From contig NC_022657.1 of NCBI RefSeq assembly GCF_000494755.1, positions 6,238,001-6,302,000 of the forward strand: DNA of 64,000 bases, written 5' to 3'. Of the stretch, positions 41,768-50,872 are shown piece after piece. The stretch is from Amorphoplanes friuliensis DSM 7358 (GTDB lineage Bacteria > Actinomycetota > Actinomycetes > Mycobacteriales > Micromonosporaceae). Positions within the stretch are counted from its first letter, which is position 1. Every line of letters begins with the position of its first letter. A model generated the notes under the pieces. That model ran no database searches and had not been told where the DNA came from. It worked only from the letters and a program-made list of their open reading frames with translations. The position numbers and the translations under genes were made by a program.

Positions 41768-42661
41768 CAACCCGCGGGAGCGTGATCGGTTCGCCCGCTC
41801 GCGGAGCCAGACGAAGGCAAGCACCCCCAGATTCACCGCGGCCAGGACGAGCAGCGACGGACCGCCGCCGGCGCCCTCGGTGCGGTTGACCACCAGGGAG
41901 CCGCCGTCGGCCAGGAGCACGTTGACCGTGGTCGTGACCAGGTTGTTCGCCACGTGGAAACCGGTGGCCGCCTCGAGGCTTCGGCTGATGCGTCCCATCA
42001 GCGCCGTGCACACCGAGAGCAGGACGTAGTAGCTGATGAGCCAGGGATCGCCCGCGCCGTGAACGGCGGCGAACAGGAGGCTGGAGACCACCAGTCCGGT
42101 CAGGAACGCCGGCTGCACGGCGCGGACCCACGACCCCGCGGCCGGGAGTACCGCGCCCCGGAAGATGACCTCTTCGCCGGCCGACTGGATCGGCGTGGAC
42201 AGGAGCACAACGGCGAGCAATGCCACGGTGGTTCCGCTGACACCGAAACTCATCCATCCCGGACCATCGGGTACGACGACCGCCACGACGGCGACACCAA
42301 CGCCGACGAGCACCGCCGATCCGGCGAAGTAGGTCGCCAGGCGCCGCAGGGCGAAGCGCCCCGGAGAGCTGAAGATGCGGCGCCACGGGACCTTCGCGAA
42401 CCGGGAGACCAGCACCACGGCAAGCAGCGCGGTCAGGCCGGTGCTCAGATTGGCCGCCAGAAGCTTGAGCGGGGTGAGCGTCGACTCGAGCGGGTCGCCG
42501 CCCTCGACAAGACCGGCCAGCAGGTACAGCACGAGCTGCAGCAGGAGCAGCGTCAGGGGCAGCACGGCGATGACGATCAGGGACTTCCACCACGCCATCC
42601 GGATGTGCGTACCGAAGGGCCTGGTGTCATCGAGCGAAGCGGTCGGGTCGGTCGAACTCAT
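41636..42661 (-). CDS. CPBP-family intramembrane protease (Abi-like)
   Basis: 341 residues from ATG 42661. Eight membrane helices with SAGEEVIFRGAVLPAAG (EExxxR motif), SLLFAAVHG and GFHVANNLVTT, the three CPBP/Rce1 motifs that bind metal or act in catalysis. Relatives process prenylated or peptide substrates, including bacteriocin self-immunity. A hydrophilic C-terminal tail of about 45 residues lies antisense to PhzF. ATGA overlap with the upstream TAP-like gene suggests an operon. Confidence 0.88.
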   Translation of the reverse strand: MSSTDPTASLDDTRPFGTHIRMAWWKSLIVIAVLPLTLLLLQLVLYLLAGLVEGGDPLESTLTPLKLLAANLSTGLTALLAVVLVSRFAKVPWRRIFSSPGRFALRRLATYFAGSAVLVGVGVAVVAVVVPDGPGWMSFGVSGTTVALLAVVLLSTPIQSAGEEVIFRGAVLPAAGSWVRAVQPAFLTGLVVSSLLFAAVHGAGDPWLISYYVLLSVCTALMGRISRSLEAATGFHVANNLVTTTVNVLLADGGSLVVNRTEGAGGGPSLLVLAAVNLGVLAFVWLRERANRSRSRGLSVVGDYPAAHVDGAVRAEAGQDLRSPALSDVERPAESRGEHHG

Positions 42662-44124
42662 CGACCGGCCTCGGCGGCGCAGGCGAGGTCGCGGTGCGGA
42701 CGGTGCCCGGTGGTCAGGAAGGTCGTCACCGTGGTGTTGGCGCACATGTTCGCGGCAAACAGCAGGTAGGCGCCGTGACCGCCCTGGTCGGCCGTGACCA
42801 TCCGTGCCCGGCTGCCGAGGGCTTTCCTGAGCTCGCGGGCTCCGACCAGCGGCGTTCCCGGATCGCGCAGGTTCTGCACGAGGAGCACGTTCGACGGCCC
42901 GCGGTCACCGATGCGCACCGGCGGCTCGACCGGCGACGGCCAGAACGCGCACGGGTTGATGTTGGCCGCAGCCGCACCGATCAACGGGTGCGCCACCCGC
43001 TGCACCGCAACGTCGCGCTGGTACGTCCGCACCGACCTCGGCCAGCTCGAATCACCACAGATGACGTGCAGGCGGCTGGAGATCGTATTGTCGATGTTGG
43101 TCAACGGCGGCTCGGCCGGCAGCGGCTGGTCGGTGTCGAGGGCCTGCCACACCGCGGCCAGCGTGGGCATGCCCGCGTCGCTGTAGAGCAGGTCGAAGGT
43201 GGTCCCGCGGAACAACGACCCGTCGATCCCCTGCACCGGCGCCTTCTCCAGCCGGGCGGCGAGCTCGAAGAACTTCGCGCGCACCTGCTTCGGCGTGGTA
43301 CCCAGCCCGTACTGCGGATTGGCGGCGGCGAACTTCGCGAAGTCCGGGAACCGGTCCTCCAGGCCGCGGCCGAACCTGCGCTGCGCAGTGCGGTCGTACC
43401 CGCCGGGGCCCAAGTTGCTGTCGAGCACGAACCGGTCACTGCGCTGGGGAAACAGCGTCGTGTAGACCGCACCGAGGTAGGTGCCGTACGACGTACCGAG
43501 GTAGGAGATCTTGGGCTCGCCCAGCGCTTCGCGGATTCGGTCCATGTCCCGGGCGGTGTTCGCGGTGGTGATGTGCGGCAGCAGCGCGGCCGTCTCCGAC
43601 GTCACGCACTGCCGGGCGATCGCCTTCGCGATCCGGGCGTCCTTCCGCACGTCGGCGGCGCTTTCCGGGTACGGGAGGTTGCGCCGCGCGATCTGCTCCG
43701 GCGTCACGTCACAGGTAACCGGCGTGCTGTGGCCGACACCGCGCGGGTCGAAACCGATCACGTCGTAGCGGTCCTGGACGCTCTTGGGCAGAGGCTGCGG
43801 CGACAGGTTGCTGGCGAGCAGACCGGGATAGATCAGCCCTCCGGCGCCGGGGCCGCCCGGGTTGGTCAGCAGCACACCGCGGCGCTGCGACGGGTCCTTG
43901 CTGGCCAGGCGCGAGACCGCGACGTCGATGTGGCGCCCCTGTGGCTTCCGGTAGTCCAGGGGGACCTGGACGGTGGTGCATTGCAGGCCGGGTAGTGCGC
44001 TGTCGGCCGGGCACGGTCCCCACTTCAGACCGCTCTGTGCCGCTGCTTGCGACACCCCGATGATCGACACCATCGACATCGCCGCGACCGCCGAAACGAG
44101 CACGGCCGACAAGGTTCTCCGCAT
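42658..44124 (-). CDS. Secreted TAP-like alpha/beta hydrolase (tripeptidyl aminopeptidase family)
   Basis: 488 residues. Signal peptide (residues 1 to about 29, ending SQAAAQ), NPGGPGAGG oxyanion region, FDPRGVGHSTP, nucleophile Ser212 in GTSYGTYLG, acid in QNLRDPGTP and catalytic His in DQGGHGAYL. Its layout, including paired Cys, closely follows the 19387-20862 protein. It would act outside the cell on peptides, amides or esters. First gene of a two-gene operon with the CPBP protease. Confidence 0.93.
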   Translation of the reverse strand: MRRTLSAVLVSAVAAMSMVSIIGVSQAAAQSGLKWGPCPADSALPGLQCTTVQVPLDYRKPQGRHIDVAVSRLASKDPSQRRGVLLTNPGGPGAGGLIYPGLLASNLSPQPLPKSVQDRYDVIGFDPRGVGHSTPVTCDVTPEQIARRNLPYPESAADVRKDARIAKAIARQCVTSETAALLPHITTANTARDMDRIREALGEPKISYLGTSYGTYLGAVYTTLFPQRSDRFVLDSNLGPGGYDRTAQRRFGRGLEDRFPDFAKFAAANPQYGLGTTPKQVRAKFFELAARLEKAPVQGIDGSLFRGTTFDLLYSDAGMPTLAAVWQALDTDQPLPAEPPLTNIDNTISSRLHVICGDSSWPRSVRTYQRDVAVQRVAHPLIGAAAANINPCAFWPSPVEPPVRIGDRGPSNVLLVQNLRDPGTPLVGARELRKALGSRARMVTADQGGHGAYLLFAANMCANTTVTTFLTTGHRPHRDLACAAEAGR

Positions 44125-44193
44125 CTGACATCCCCACTGAAGCTCGCCGGACGAATAGGCGAACCCAGTGGAAACCCTGTCCTCGCAACCAGG

Positions 44194-44901
44194 TCAAGGT
44201 CGTGGAGCTGTGATGCCGGCGCCGCCGCTCGAAGTTGGCTCAGCGCTGGCTACCTCCGGCTGCGTGTGGCCAATTGCACCCGACCCGATCGCCAGCTGCT
44301 CGAAGTAACGCCAATGAGTGTCGTTCTTGAACCGTTCCCGCAACGCGGCAATGTGCGGACCGGCAATCCGGTACGTCTCCTGGATGGACGACGTCCAGCC
44401 ATCGGCTATCAGTTCCTCGCTGGCCATCTTCGACTGGACGAACATCCCGGCCACATCGAAGTTGTTGCAGCGAAGCGAAACCGCCGATTTCTGTTCCTCG
44501 CTCCACGCCCCGTAGGGGATCTCGCCCATGTCCCGCAGCACCACAGCAGCGGATCTCATCTCCGGCGTCGTGAGGAGTTTCACGACCTCCATGGTCCCCT
44601 GCGCAAGCTGCCCACTCTGGGCCGTCTCCACTTGCCGACCCGCATGTCTTGCTTGGCGGCCATTGACGAGCAGAGCTATGGCAACGAACACCGTGGAAAC
44701 AATCTGCGAAACAGCGAGTGCAGTTCCCAACGCGGTCCAATCGACGAATTGCCCGGCCTGCAGATCCGGAATAGCGCGTCCACCTACGGTCGCATACGCA
44801 TGTCGACGTGGGAAGTCTCGTGCAACCGACTCGCCGCCACCGCCGCGTTCACCAAGAACCCTCCATCTCGCCAGTTCTGTATGAGCAACATCTTGAGTCA
44901 C
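44194..44901 (-). CDS. Hypothetical membrane-anchored protein of atypical composition
   Basis: 235 residues from GTG 44901. One membrane helix (about residues 57-80, LGTALAVSQIVSTVFVAIAL) precedes a helical cytoplasmic region with EMRSAAVVLRDMGEIPYGAW and RCNNFDVAGMFVQSKMASEE, like DUF4760/DUF6082-type proteins. The first 45 residues look unstructured and the start is uncertain. Base composition and codon use are less GC-rich than in its neighbours, which suggests horizontal transfer. Function unknown. Confidence 0.65.
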   Translation of the reverse strand: MTQDVAHTELARWRVLGERGGGGESVARDFPRRHAYATVGGRAIPDLQAGQFVDWTALGTALAVSQIVSTVFVAIALLVNGRQARHAGRQVETAQSGQLAQGTMEVVKLLTTPEMRSAAVVLRDMGEIPYGAWSEEQKSAVSLRCNNFDVAGMFVQSKMASEELIADGWTSSIQETYRIAGPHIAALRERFKNDTHWRYFEQLAIGSGAIGHTQPEVASAEPTSSGGAGITAPRP

Positions 44902-45024
44902 TTTGTCTGAGGCGTCCTAGGAGGGTGGGTGGCGGTCACTCCTGGTGGAGTGGCGGGACGGTGAGCCGCTGTGTGAGGCTGCCCGCATGGACATGTTCGC
45001 TCGGGTCGGGGACGCGACACCTCC

Positions 45025-47535
45025 ATGGGGGACGGCGCTCCGGTGACTGTCCCCGCCGGCGACGACGCGACCGACGGTCAACTGGATGCTCTGCGGCGTG
45101 TGGCGGAACTGATTGCCCGGGGAGCCGGACGGACGGCCGTCCTGGATGCCGTTGTTGCGGAGGCTTACAGCCTGTTTCCGGTCGAGTTCACCGCGATTCT
45201 CCGGTACGAGCCGGGCGGCGCCGCGTCGATCGTGGCGGTACATCACGGCCCGCCTGGCCTGTTGGTCGGTGAGCGTGCTCCGTACATTCCGCAGGGCCTG
45301 GTTCTGCGAGTCTTCGGCTCGGGCCGGCCGGCCCGGGTCGAGGCGTACGGCGACCTGCCTGATCGCGGGCTCGCCCGCATGCGGGAGCTGGGCATCAGCG
45401 CCGGGGCCGCGGCGCCGATCCGGGTCGACGGACGCCTCTGGGGTGTGCTCACGGCGATGACACAGTCGGGTCCGGTCGTCCCGGGCCTGGAGCACCGCCT
45501 GGTGGAGTTCGCCGAGGTCGCGGCGGTGGCGATCGCCAGCGCCCAGGCGCGCGCCGGGCTGCGCCTGATCGCTCCGGAGCAGGCGGCGTTGCGCCGGGTG
45601 GCGGAGGCCATGGCACACGGCGGCGCGGAGCAGCAACTGTTCGACACGGTCACCGAGGAGGTCAGCGCGTTACTCGGAGCCGAGGGGGCCACGCTGGTTC
45701 GCTTCTCCGGGAGACGTGCGTCGGTCATCGCTACGGTGGGCCCGGCGGTCGAAATTGCGGAGGACGCGGTCGCTGCGATCCTCCGGACACGGCTGCCGGT
45801 GCGCCTGGACACGTCCGGCGGACCCGGATCTGAGCAGGCCGGAGCGGGTGACGGGTCAAGCGTCGCCGTGCCGATCATGGTGAAGGACCGGCTGTGGGGC
45901 ATGCTCGGCGTGAGCACCACCGGGCATCAGCTGCCGGCGGACACGGAACGCCGGTTGGGACAGTTCACCGAGCTCGTCGCGACGGCCGTGGCCACCAGCG
46001 AGGCCTGGGCCCGGGCCGAGCAGCTGGCCGGTCATCAGTCGGCGCTGCGCCGGATCGCCGAGCTGGCGGCCCGGGACGCCCCGGGCGAGCAGGTGCTGGA
46101 GGCCATCACGGTGCAGGCGGCGAAGCTCACCGGTGTTCAGTTCACGGCCATTCTGCGCTTCGAACCCGACGGGTCCCGCGAGATCATGGCGCTCAGCGGT
46201 GCTCCGGCCGGCCTGCGACCAGGTATGCGCACACCCGCCAACGACGGTGCCACCGGTCGCGTCTGGCGTACGAATCGCACCGCCCGGGTCGAGGGCCTCG
46301 ACGACGTCGGAGGGCCGTGGGCTCAGATCGCCCGCGACGCCGGATTTTCCGCCGGCACCGCCGTTCCGATTCGGATGCACAGCCGGCTCTGGGGCACTCT
46401 GGTCGCGGTCGGGCGGACCGAGCCGCTGCCCGCGTCGGTGGAGGACGATCTCACCAGCTTCGCCGAGCTTGCCGGCACCGCCATCTCCGCGACCCAGGCC
46501 CGCAACGATCTTCGTGCTCTGGCCGACGAACAGGCCGCGCTGCGCCGCGTCGCTGAACTGGTGGCCATCGGCACGGCCCTCGACGACGTGTTCCAGGCGG
46601 TGGCCGGCGAAGCCGCGAAGCTGCTGGGCAGTGACCACGCGAGGTTGCAACGGTACGAACGCGACGGGACCACGGTCACTGTTGCCGCCTACGACGCGGG
46701 AGCGGAGACGACCCTGCGCGCCGATCAGCAGGTGACCGTTCCGGTGGTGGTCGAGGGGCGCGTCTGGGGCGATCTGACGGCCGGCACCACCGGGCGGGCG
46801 CTGCCGGAGAGCATGGAGGAGCGGCTGCGGCAGTTCGCCGGGCTCGCGGCCGCGGCCATCGCCAACGCCGAGAACAAGGCGCATCTCACGGCATCGCGCG
46901 CCCGGGTCGTGGCGACCGCCGACGAGACGCGCCGGCGGCTGCAACGCGATGTCCACGACGGTGCTCAGCAGCGACTCGTCCACACGATCATCGCGTTGAA
47001 GCTGGCCCGCGCCGCCATCGCCCGCGGTGAGATGCCCGGTGCCGAGGTGAGCGAGGCGCTGCAGCACGCCGAACGGGCGAACGCCGAGTTGCGTGATCTC
47101 GTGCACGGCATCCTGCCCGCCGGTCTGGCGCAGGGCGGGCTGCGCACCGGCCTCGAGTCGCTGATCGATGACCTCAGCATCCCGGTCGACCTGCGGTTCA
47201 CTGCCCCGCGGCTGCCCGCGCAGACCGAGATCACGGTCTACTTCTTCGTCGCGGAGGCGCTGACCAATGTGGTGAAGCACGCCCGGGCGAGCCGCGCCGG
47301 CGTCACGGTCCAGGTGGACGGCACCCTGCTGGCGGCGGAGGTCCGCGACGACGGGATCGGGGGCGCCGATCCGTCCGGCGGTAGTGGGCTCACCGGGTTG
47401 TCCGACCGCATCCAGGCCGCCGACGGAACGCTGGCGCTGATCAGCCCGGCCGGAGGGGGCACCACGGTGCGGGCCGTACTGCCGCTTCCCGGCACGGACG
47501 TCAAGAGCCTGCCCGGGTACGCGTCGGCAGGATGA
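45025..47535 (+). CDS. Sensor histidine kinase with four GAF domains
   Basis: 836 residues. Four tandem GAF repeats, each beginning ALRR(V/I)AE (about residues 15, 185, 345, 515) and containing VPI-type strands such as VPIMVKDRLWGMLGVSTTG; then the HisKA_3 helix RRRLQRDVHDGAQQRLVHTI with phospho-His and a GHKL ATPase with AEALTNVVKHARAS. No membrane helix, so it is a cytoplasmic sensor. No response regulator is adjacent on this strand. The 3' end overlaps the similar kinase at 47501-49642 by 35 bp. GTG 45043 is an alternative start. Confidence 0.93.
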   Translation: MGDGAPVTVPAGDDATDGQLDALRRVAELIARGAGRTAVLDAVVAEAYSLFPVEFTAILRYEPGGAASIVAVHHGPPGLLVGERAPYIPQGLVLRVFGSGRPARVEAYGDLPDRGLARMRELGISAGAAAPIRVDGRLWGVLTAMTQSGPVVPGLEHRLVEFAEVAAVAIASAQARAGLRLIAPEQAALRRVAEAMAHGGAEQQLFDTVTEEVSALLGAEGATLVRFSGRRASVIATVGPAVEIAEDAVAAILRTRLPVRLDTSGGPGSEQAGAGDGSSVAVPIMVKDRLWGMLGVSTTGHQLPADTERRLGQFTELVATAVATSEAWARAEQLAGHQSALRRIAELAARDAPGEQVLEAITVQAAKLTGVQFTAILRFEPDGSREIMALSGAPAGLRPGMRTPANDGATGRVWRTNRTARVEGLDDVGGPWAQIARDAGFSAGTAVPIRMHSRLWGTLVAVGRTEPLPASVEDDLTSFAELAGTAISATQARNDLRALADEQAALRRVAELVAIGTALDDVFQAVAGEAAKLLGSDHARLQRYERDGTTVTVAAYDAGAETTLRADQQVTVPVVVEGRVWGDLTAGTTGRALPESMEERLRQFAGLAAAAIANAENKAHLTASRARVVATADETRRRLQRDVHDGAQQRLVHTIIALKLARAAIARGEMPGAEVSEALQHAERANAELRDLVHGILPAGLAQGGLRTGLESLIDDLSIPVDLRFTAPRLPAQTEITVYFFVAEALTNVVKHARASRAGVTVQVDGTLLAAEVRDDGIGGADPSGGSGLTGLSDRIQAADGTLALISPAGGGTTVRAVLPLPGTDVKSLPGYASAG

Positions 47536-49642
47536 CCTGCACTGTCGTGCCCGCCCCACGGGCGCTGCGAAGCGTCAGGGTGCCGTCCAGCGCTTCGACC
47601 CGGTCGGCCAGGCCGGTCAGACCCGAGCCTCCCCGGGGATCGGCGCCACCGACGCCGTCATCGATGACCGCAACCACGAGCTGATCCGCTGCCCCCGCGA
47701 CGGTCACCCGCACCCGCGTGGCTCCCGCGTGCTTGACGACGTTGGTCAGCGCCTCCGCGACGACGAAGTACGCGGTCACCTCGACGTCACTGGGCAGTCT
47801 CTCCTGCGGCTGGGCGCTCAGGTCCAGGTCCACGGGTATCGGGGCCGCGGTGACCAGTGAGTCGATCCCGGCGCGCAGGCCGCCGCGGGCCAGGGCCACC
47901 GGAAGGATCCCGTGCACGATGTCGCGCAGTTCCACCGTGGCCCGTTCGGCGTGCTCGAGTGCTTCCCGCATCATCTCGACGGTGTCCTGGCCGCGGTCCG
48001 CCGCGTCCAGGCCGAGCTTGAGCGACAGGACGGTCTGCACGAGCCGCTGCTGGGCGCCGTCGTGCACGTCGCGCTGCAACCGCTGTCGTACCTCGTTGGC
48101 CGTCGCCACCACTCTCGCCCGCGATGCCCGTAGCTTCTCCTTGTTCTCGGCGTTCGCGATGGCGGCGGCGGCGAGTTCGGCGAACTCGGCGAGCCGGTCC
48201 TCGGCGTCGGCCGGCGGCGGCTCGCCGCGGGTGGCGGTCGCCAGCCCTCCCCACAATCGCCCTTCCACCACGATGGGCACGGCCACCAGCGCACCGACGT
48301 CGAACTCCCGCGCGTGATCGGCCGACTCGGTATCGTCCAGGGTCGTGAACCGCAGCGGCCGCCGGGCCCGCATCACCCGTGCGCCGGCCGAGTCGCCGTC
48401 GGCCCGGCTCCGGAAACCCACCGGTACGGAACTGCGGCACGTGGCGACGACCGTGCAGTGGGTGCCGTCGTACCGGAAGAGGTCGGCCGGTGATTCGCCG
48501 AGGATGTTCGAGGCTTCGGTCGCAACGGCGTCGAACACCTCGGCCAGGACCGCTCCGCGGGCGACGAGCTCGGCGACGCGGCGCAGAGCGGCCTGCCGGG
48601 CGGCGAAGTGTTCGAGCTCGGCGCGCGCCTCGACGTTGGCCAGGGCCGACGCGACCAGCTCGGCGAACTTGCCGAGGCGCTCCTCGGTGTTCGCCGGCAG
48701 CCGCCGGCCCTCGTTCACCGCGCCCAGGGCGCCCCACAGCCGACCGTTGACGATGATGGGAACCGAGACGCTCGACCCGATGCCGAGATCCTGGCAGTAG
48801 TAGCTCCGGTCGGGGAACAGGTCGTAGCGGTCCAGACGCGCGGGTTTCAGCGTACGCATCATCTCGTTGGAGGTGCCGCCGTCGTCGACGGGGACCGTGT
48901 ATCGGGTGCCGACCGGGACGGGACCGTTGCAGTGGGCGAGCACCGTGAAGGTGCGGTCGCCCTCGTAGCGGACCAGGGTGGTCGCCTCGTCCTGGATGAG
49001 GCGGGCGGCCTCGGTGGCGACGGCCTCGAAGATCTCGGTCTGGCCGGCCTGGTGCGCGACCAGGGCCGCGACCCGCAGCAGGGCCGCCTGCTCGCCGGCC
49101 AGGGTCAGGAAGCTCTCGCGGGCGGCCGCGCTCACCACGGCGGCAGCGACGAGCTGGGCGAACGTCATCAGGCGAGCCTCGGTGCCGGCGGGTAGCGGAC
49201 CGGTCCTCGAGCTCACGCTCAGTGCGCCCCACAGGCTTCCGTCCACGATCACCGGAACGGCCACGACGGCCCGTACGCCCAGATCTGCTGCCGTCGTCCC
49301 GGCAATGCCGGTGTAGTCGTCGATGCGCTCGGCGCGGCCCGACCTCCACATCCGGGCGGCGACACCGTCAGCGCCCTCCAGGTGCAGCCGGGCGCCGACG
49401 GGAACGTGGTCGCCGGTCTGCGCGACCACGACGGAGTCGGTGCCCCCTCCCTCGAACCTCGTCAGCGCGATGAGGGCGTCGCCCAGCAACGCGGAAGCCT
49501 CGGTGGTGACGGCCTCGAACACCCGTTGCGGTCCTTCACCGGCGGCCACCAGCGAGGTGATCCGCCGCAGGGCGGCTTGGCCGTCGGCAGGAGAAGGCGT
49601 GCCGACGGAGCGCACCAGCCGAATGCGACGCGGCAAGATCAT
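47501..49642 (-). CDS. Sensor histidine kinase with three GAF domains
   Basis: 713 residues. GAF repeats start near residues 20, 190 and 355 (AALRRITSLVAAG, AALLRVAALVAHQ, AALRRVAELVARG), then QRLQRDVHDGAQQRLVQTVL with phospho-His and the ATPase AEALTNVVKHAGATRV. It is clearly a paralogue of the convergent 45025-47535 kinase with one GAF fewer. The operon 50699-47501 supplies its probable partners, a LuxR regulator 9 bp upstream and a receiver-only protein. A soluble sensor with unknown ligands. Confidence 0.94.
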   Translation of the reverse strand: MILPRRIRLVRSVGTPSPADGQAALRRITSLVAAGEGPQRVFEAVTTEASALLGDALIALTRFEGGGTDSVVVAQTGDHVPVGARLHLEGADGVAARMWRSGRAERIDDYTGIAGTTAADLGVRAVVAVPVIVDGSLWGALSVSSRTGPLPAGTEARLMTFAQLVAAAVVSAAARESFLTLAGEQAALLRVAALVAHQAGQTEIFEAVATEAARLIQDEATTLVRYEGDRTFTVLAHCNGPVPVGTRYTVPVDDGGTSNEMMRTLKPARLDRYDLFPDRSYYCQDLGIGSSVSVPIIVNGRLWGALGAVNEGRRLPANTEERLGKFAELVASALANVEARAELEHFAARQAALRRVAELVARGAVLAEVFDAVATEASNILGESPADLFRYDGTHCTVVATCRSSVPVGFRSRADGDSAGARVMRARRPLRFTTLDDTESADHAREFDVGALVAVPIVVEGRLWGGLATATRGEPPPADAEDRLAEFAELAAAAIANAENKEKLRASRARVVATANEVRQRLQRDVHDGAQQRLVQTVLSLKLGLDAADRGQDTVEMMREALEHAERATVELRDIVHGILPVALARGGLRAGIDSLVTAAPIPVDLDLSAQPQERLPSDVEVTAYFVVAEALTNVVKHAGATRVRVTVAGAADQLVVAVIDDGVGGADPRGGSGLTGLADRVEALDGTLTLRSARGAGTTVQVILPTRTRAGS

Positions 49643-49651
49643 GGGGGCGGG

Positions 49652-50338
49652 TCACCGTCGGCGATCATCGGTGCGCAGGTAGGTCAGCACGGCTTGGACG
49701 CGACGGTTCTCGCTGTCCAGCGGAGCGATGCGCAGCTTGCGGAAGATCGCCGTCACATGCTTCTCGACCGAGGCGTGGCTGATGAGCAGGCTCTCCGCCA
49801 CTCCCAGATTGGACAGTCCCTCGGCCATCGCCGCGAGCACGGCCAGCTCGCGGGGTGTCAGCTGTTGCAGGGGACCTTCCCTGGTACGGCGCCCGAGCAT
49901 CCGGGCGACCACTTCCGGATCCAGGGCGCTGCCGCCGGCCGCGACCCGGGTGACGGCATCAACGAACGCCGTCACGTCACCCACCCGTTCCTTGAGGAGA
50001 TAGCCGACCCCCTCGGGCCGCTCACCGACCAGGTCCATCACGTACGCGGGTTCACAGAACTGCGACAGGATCAGCACCCCGATCCCCGGTGAGCGCCGGC
50101 GCAGCTCCATCGCCGCGCGCAAGCCGTCGTCGGTGAACCCGGGAGGCATGTGCACGTCGGCGACGACGACGTCCGGGCGATAGGCGAGCGTGCGGTGCAG
50201 CAGGTCGTCGGCGTCGCCGGACCGGGAGACGACCTCGAGACCGGCGTCGGTGAGGATGCGGGCCACACCCTCGCGCAGCAGGACGTCGTCCTCCCCGATC
50301 GCCACCCGCAGCGGGCGGCCGGCGTCAGTGCTCGTCAT
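49652..50338 (-). CDS. LuxR-type response regulator
   Basis: 228 residues. Receiver with IGEDDVLLREG, VVVADVHMPPGFTDDGL (phospho-Asp) and YLLKERVGDV; NarL-type HTH LAAMAEGLSNLGVAESLLIS and ASVEKHVTAIFRKLRI. It is encoded between the receiver-only protein (14-bp overlap) and the multi-GAF kinase (9-bp gap), so the three form one signalling operon. Confidence 0.94.
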   Translation of the reverse strand: MTSTDAGRPLRVAIGEDDVLLREGVARILTDAGLEVVSRSGDADDLLHRTLAYRPDVVVADVHMPPGFTDDGLRAAMELRRRSPGIGVLILSQFCEPAYVMDLVGERPEGVGYLLKERVGDVTAFVDAVTRVAAGGSALDPEVVARMLGRRTREGPLQQLTPRELAVLAAMAEGLSNLGVAESLLISHASVEKHVTAIFRKLRIAPLDSENRRVQAVLTYLRTDDRRR

Positions 50339-50699
50339 CGGTCCGGTCCTCGATGAGTCGTTGCAGAGCCGGGCTCAGCAGCTCGTCCTTGGGGAAGAAG
50401 CCGATCGCGCCGGCCCGGGCGGCAGCCGCGCTGTTCGACGGGTCGGCGTCCGAGGAGAAGATGACCACGCGCACCGCCGGATGATCGACCCGCAGCTGCC
50501 GGGTGAGGGCGAACCCGTCGCCGTCGGGCAGGCCGATGTCGACCAGAACGACGCCGGGCTGCCGGGCCAGCGCAAACGCGAGGGCCTCGGCGACCGTGCC
50601 GGCCTCACCGATCACGGTGTGGCCCCAGCTGCGCAGGATGCGCACGACGAGTCCGCGGACGGACGCGTCGTCGTCGACGACGAGGATGGAGCCGGGCAT
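50325..50699 (-). CDS. Receiver-only response regulator (CheY-like)
   Basis: 124 residues, just one receiver domain: ILVVDDDASVRGLVVRILRS, VVLVDIGLPDGDGFAL with phospho-Asp, VVIFSSDAD and FFPKDEL with the Lys. No output domain, so it probably acts as a phosphate sink or intermediate for the multi-GAF kinase, or on a partner. First gene of the three-gene operon. Confidence 0.93.
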   Translation of the reverse strand: MPGSILVVDDDASVRGLVVRILRSWGHTVIGEAGTVAEALAFALARQPGVVLVDIGLPDGDGFALTRQLRVDHPAVRVVIFSSDADPSNSAAAARAGAIGFFPKDELLSPALQRLIEDRTDDEH

Positions 50700-50803
50700 T
50701 CGCTCATGGTCTCAGCGCGGCACCCGGCGTGGCGGTAGGGCTGACCGGAAATCTGACGGGTGGCCCGGACTTTTCCTCCGGTGAACACTCCCCCGGTTGT
50801 CCG

Positions 50804-50822
50804 GCTGACCGTCCTGGTCAGC
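50804..50822. promoter_or_regulatory. Candidate operator before the hydrolase operon
   Basis: GCTGACC, 5 nt, GGTCAGC, perfect 7-bp arms, 51 bp before ATG 50873 in the 173-bp divergent gap. No regulator gene inside the hydrolase operon is visible, so the binding protein is unknown. Confidence 0.45.
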
Positions 50823-50872
50823 TCCTGCGTCCTTTGCCAGGGTCGACCGAGACGGACAATCGAGGAGCGTTC

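Noticed and set aside
45856..47559. 567-codon open frame opposite the four-GAF kinase
   Set aside because: Antisense of GAF and kinase motifs; no start signal or conserved pattern.
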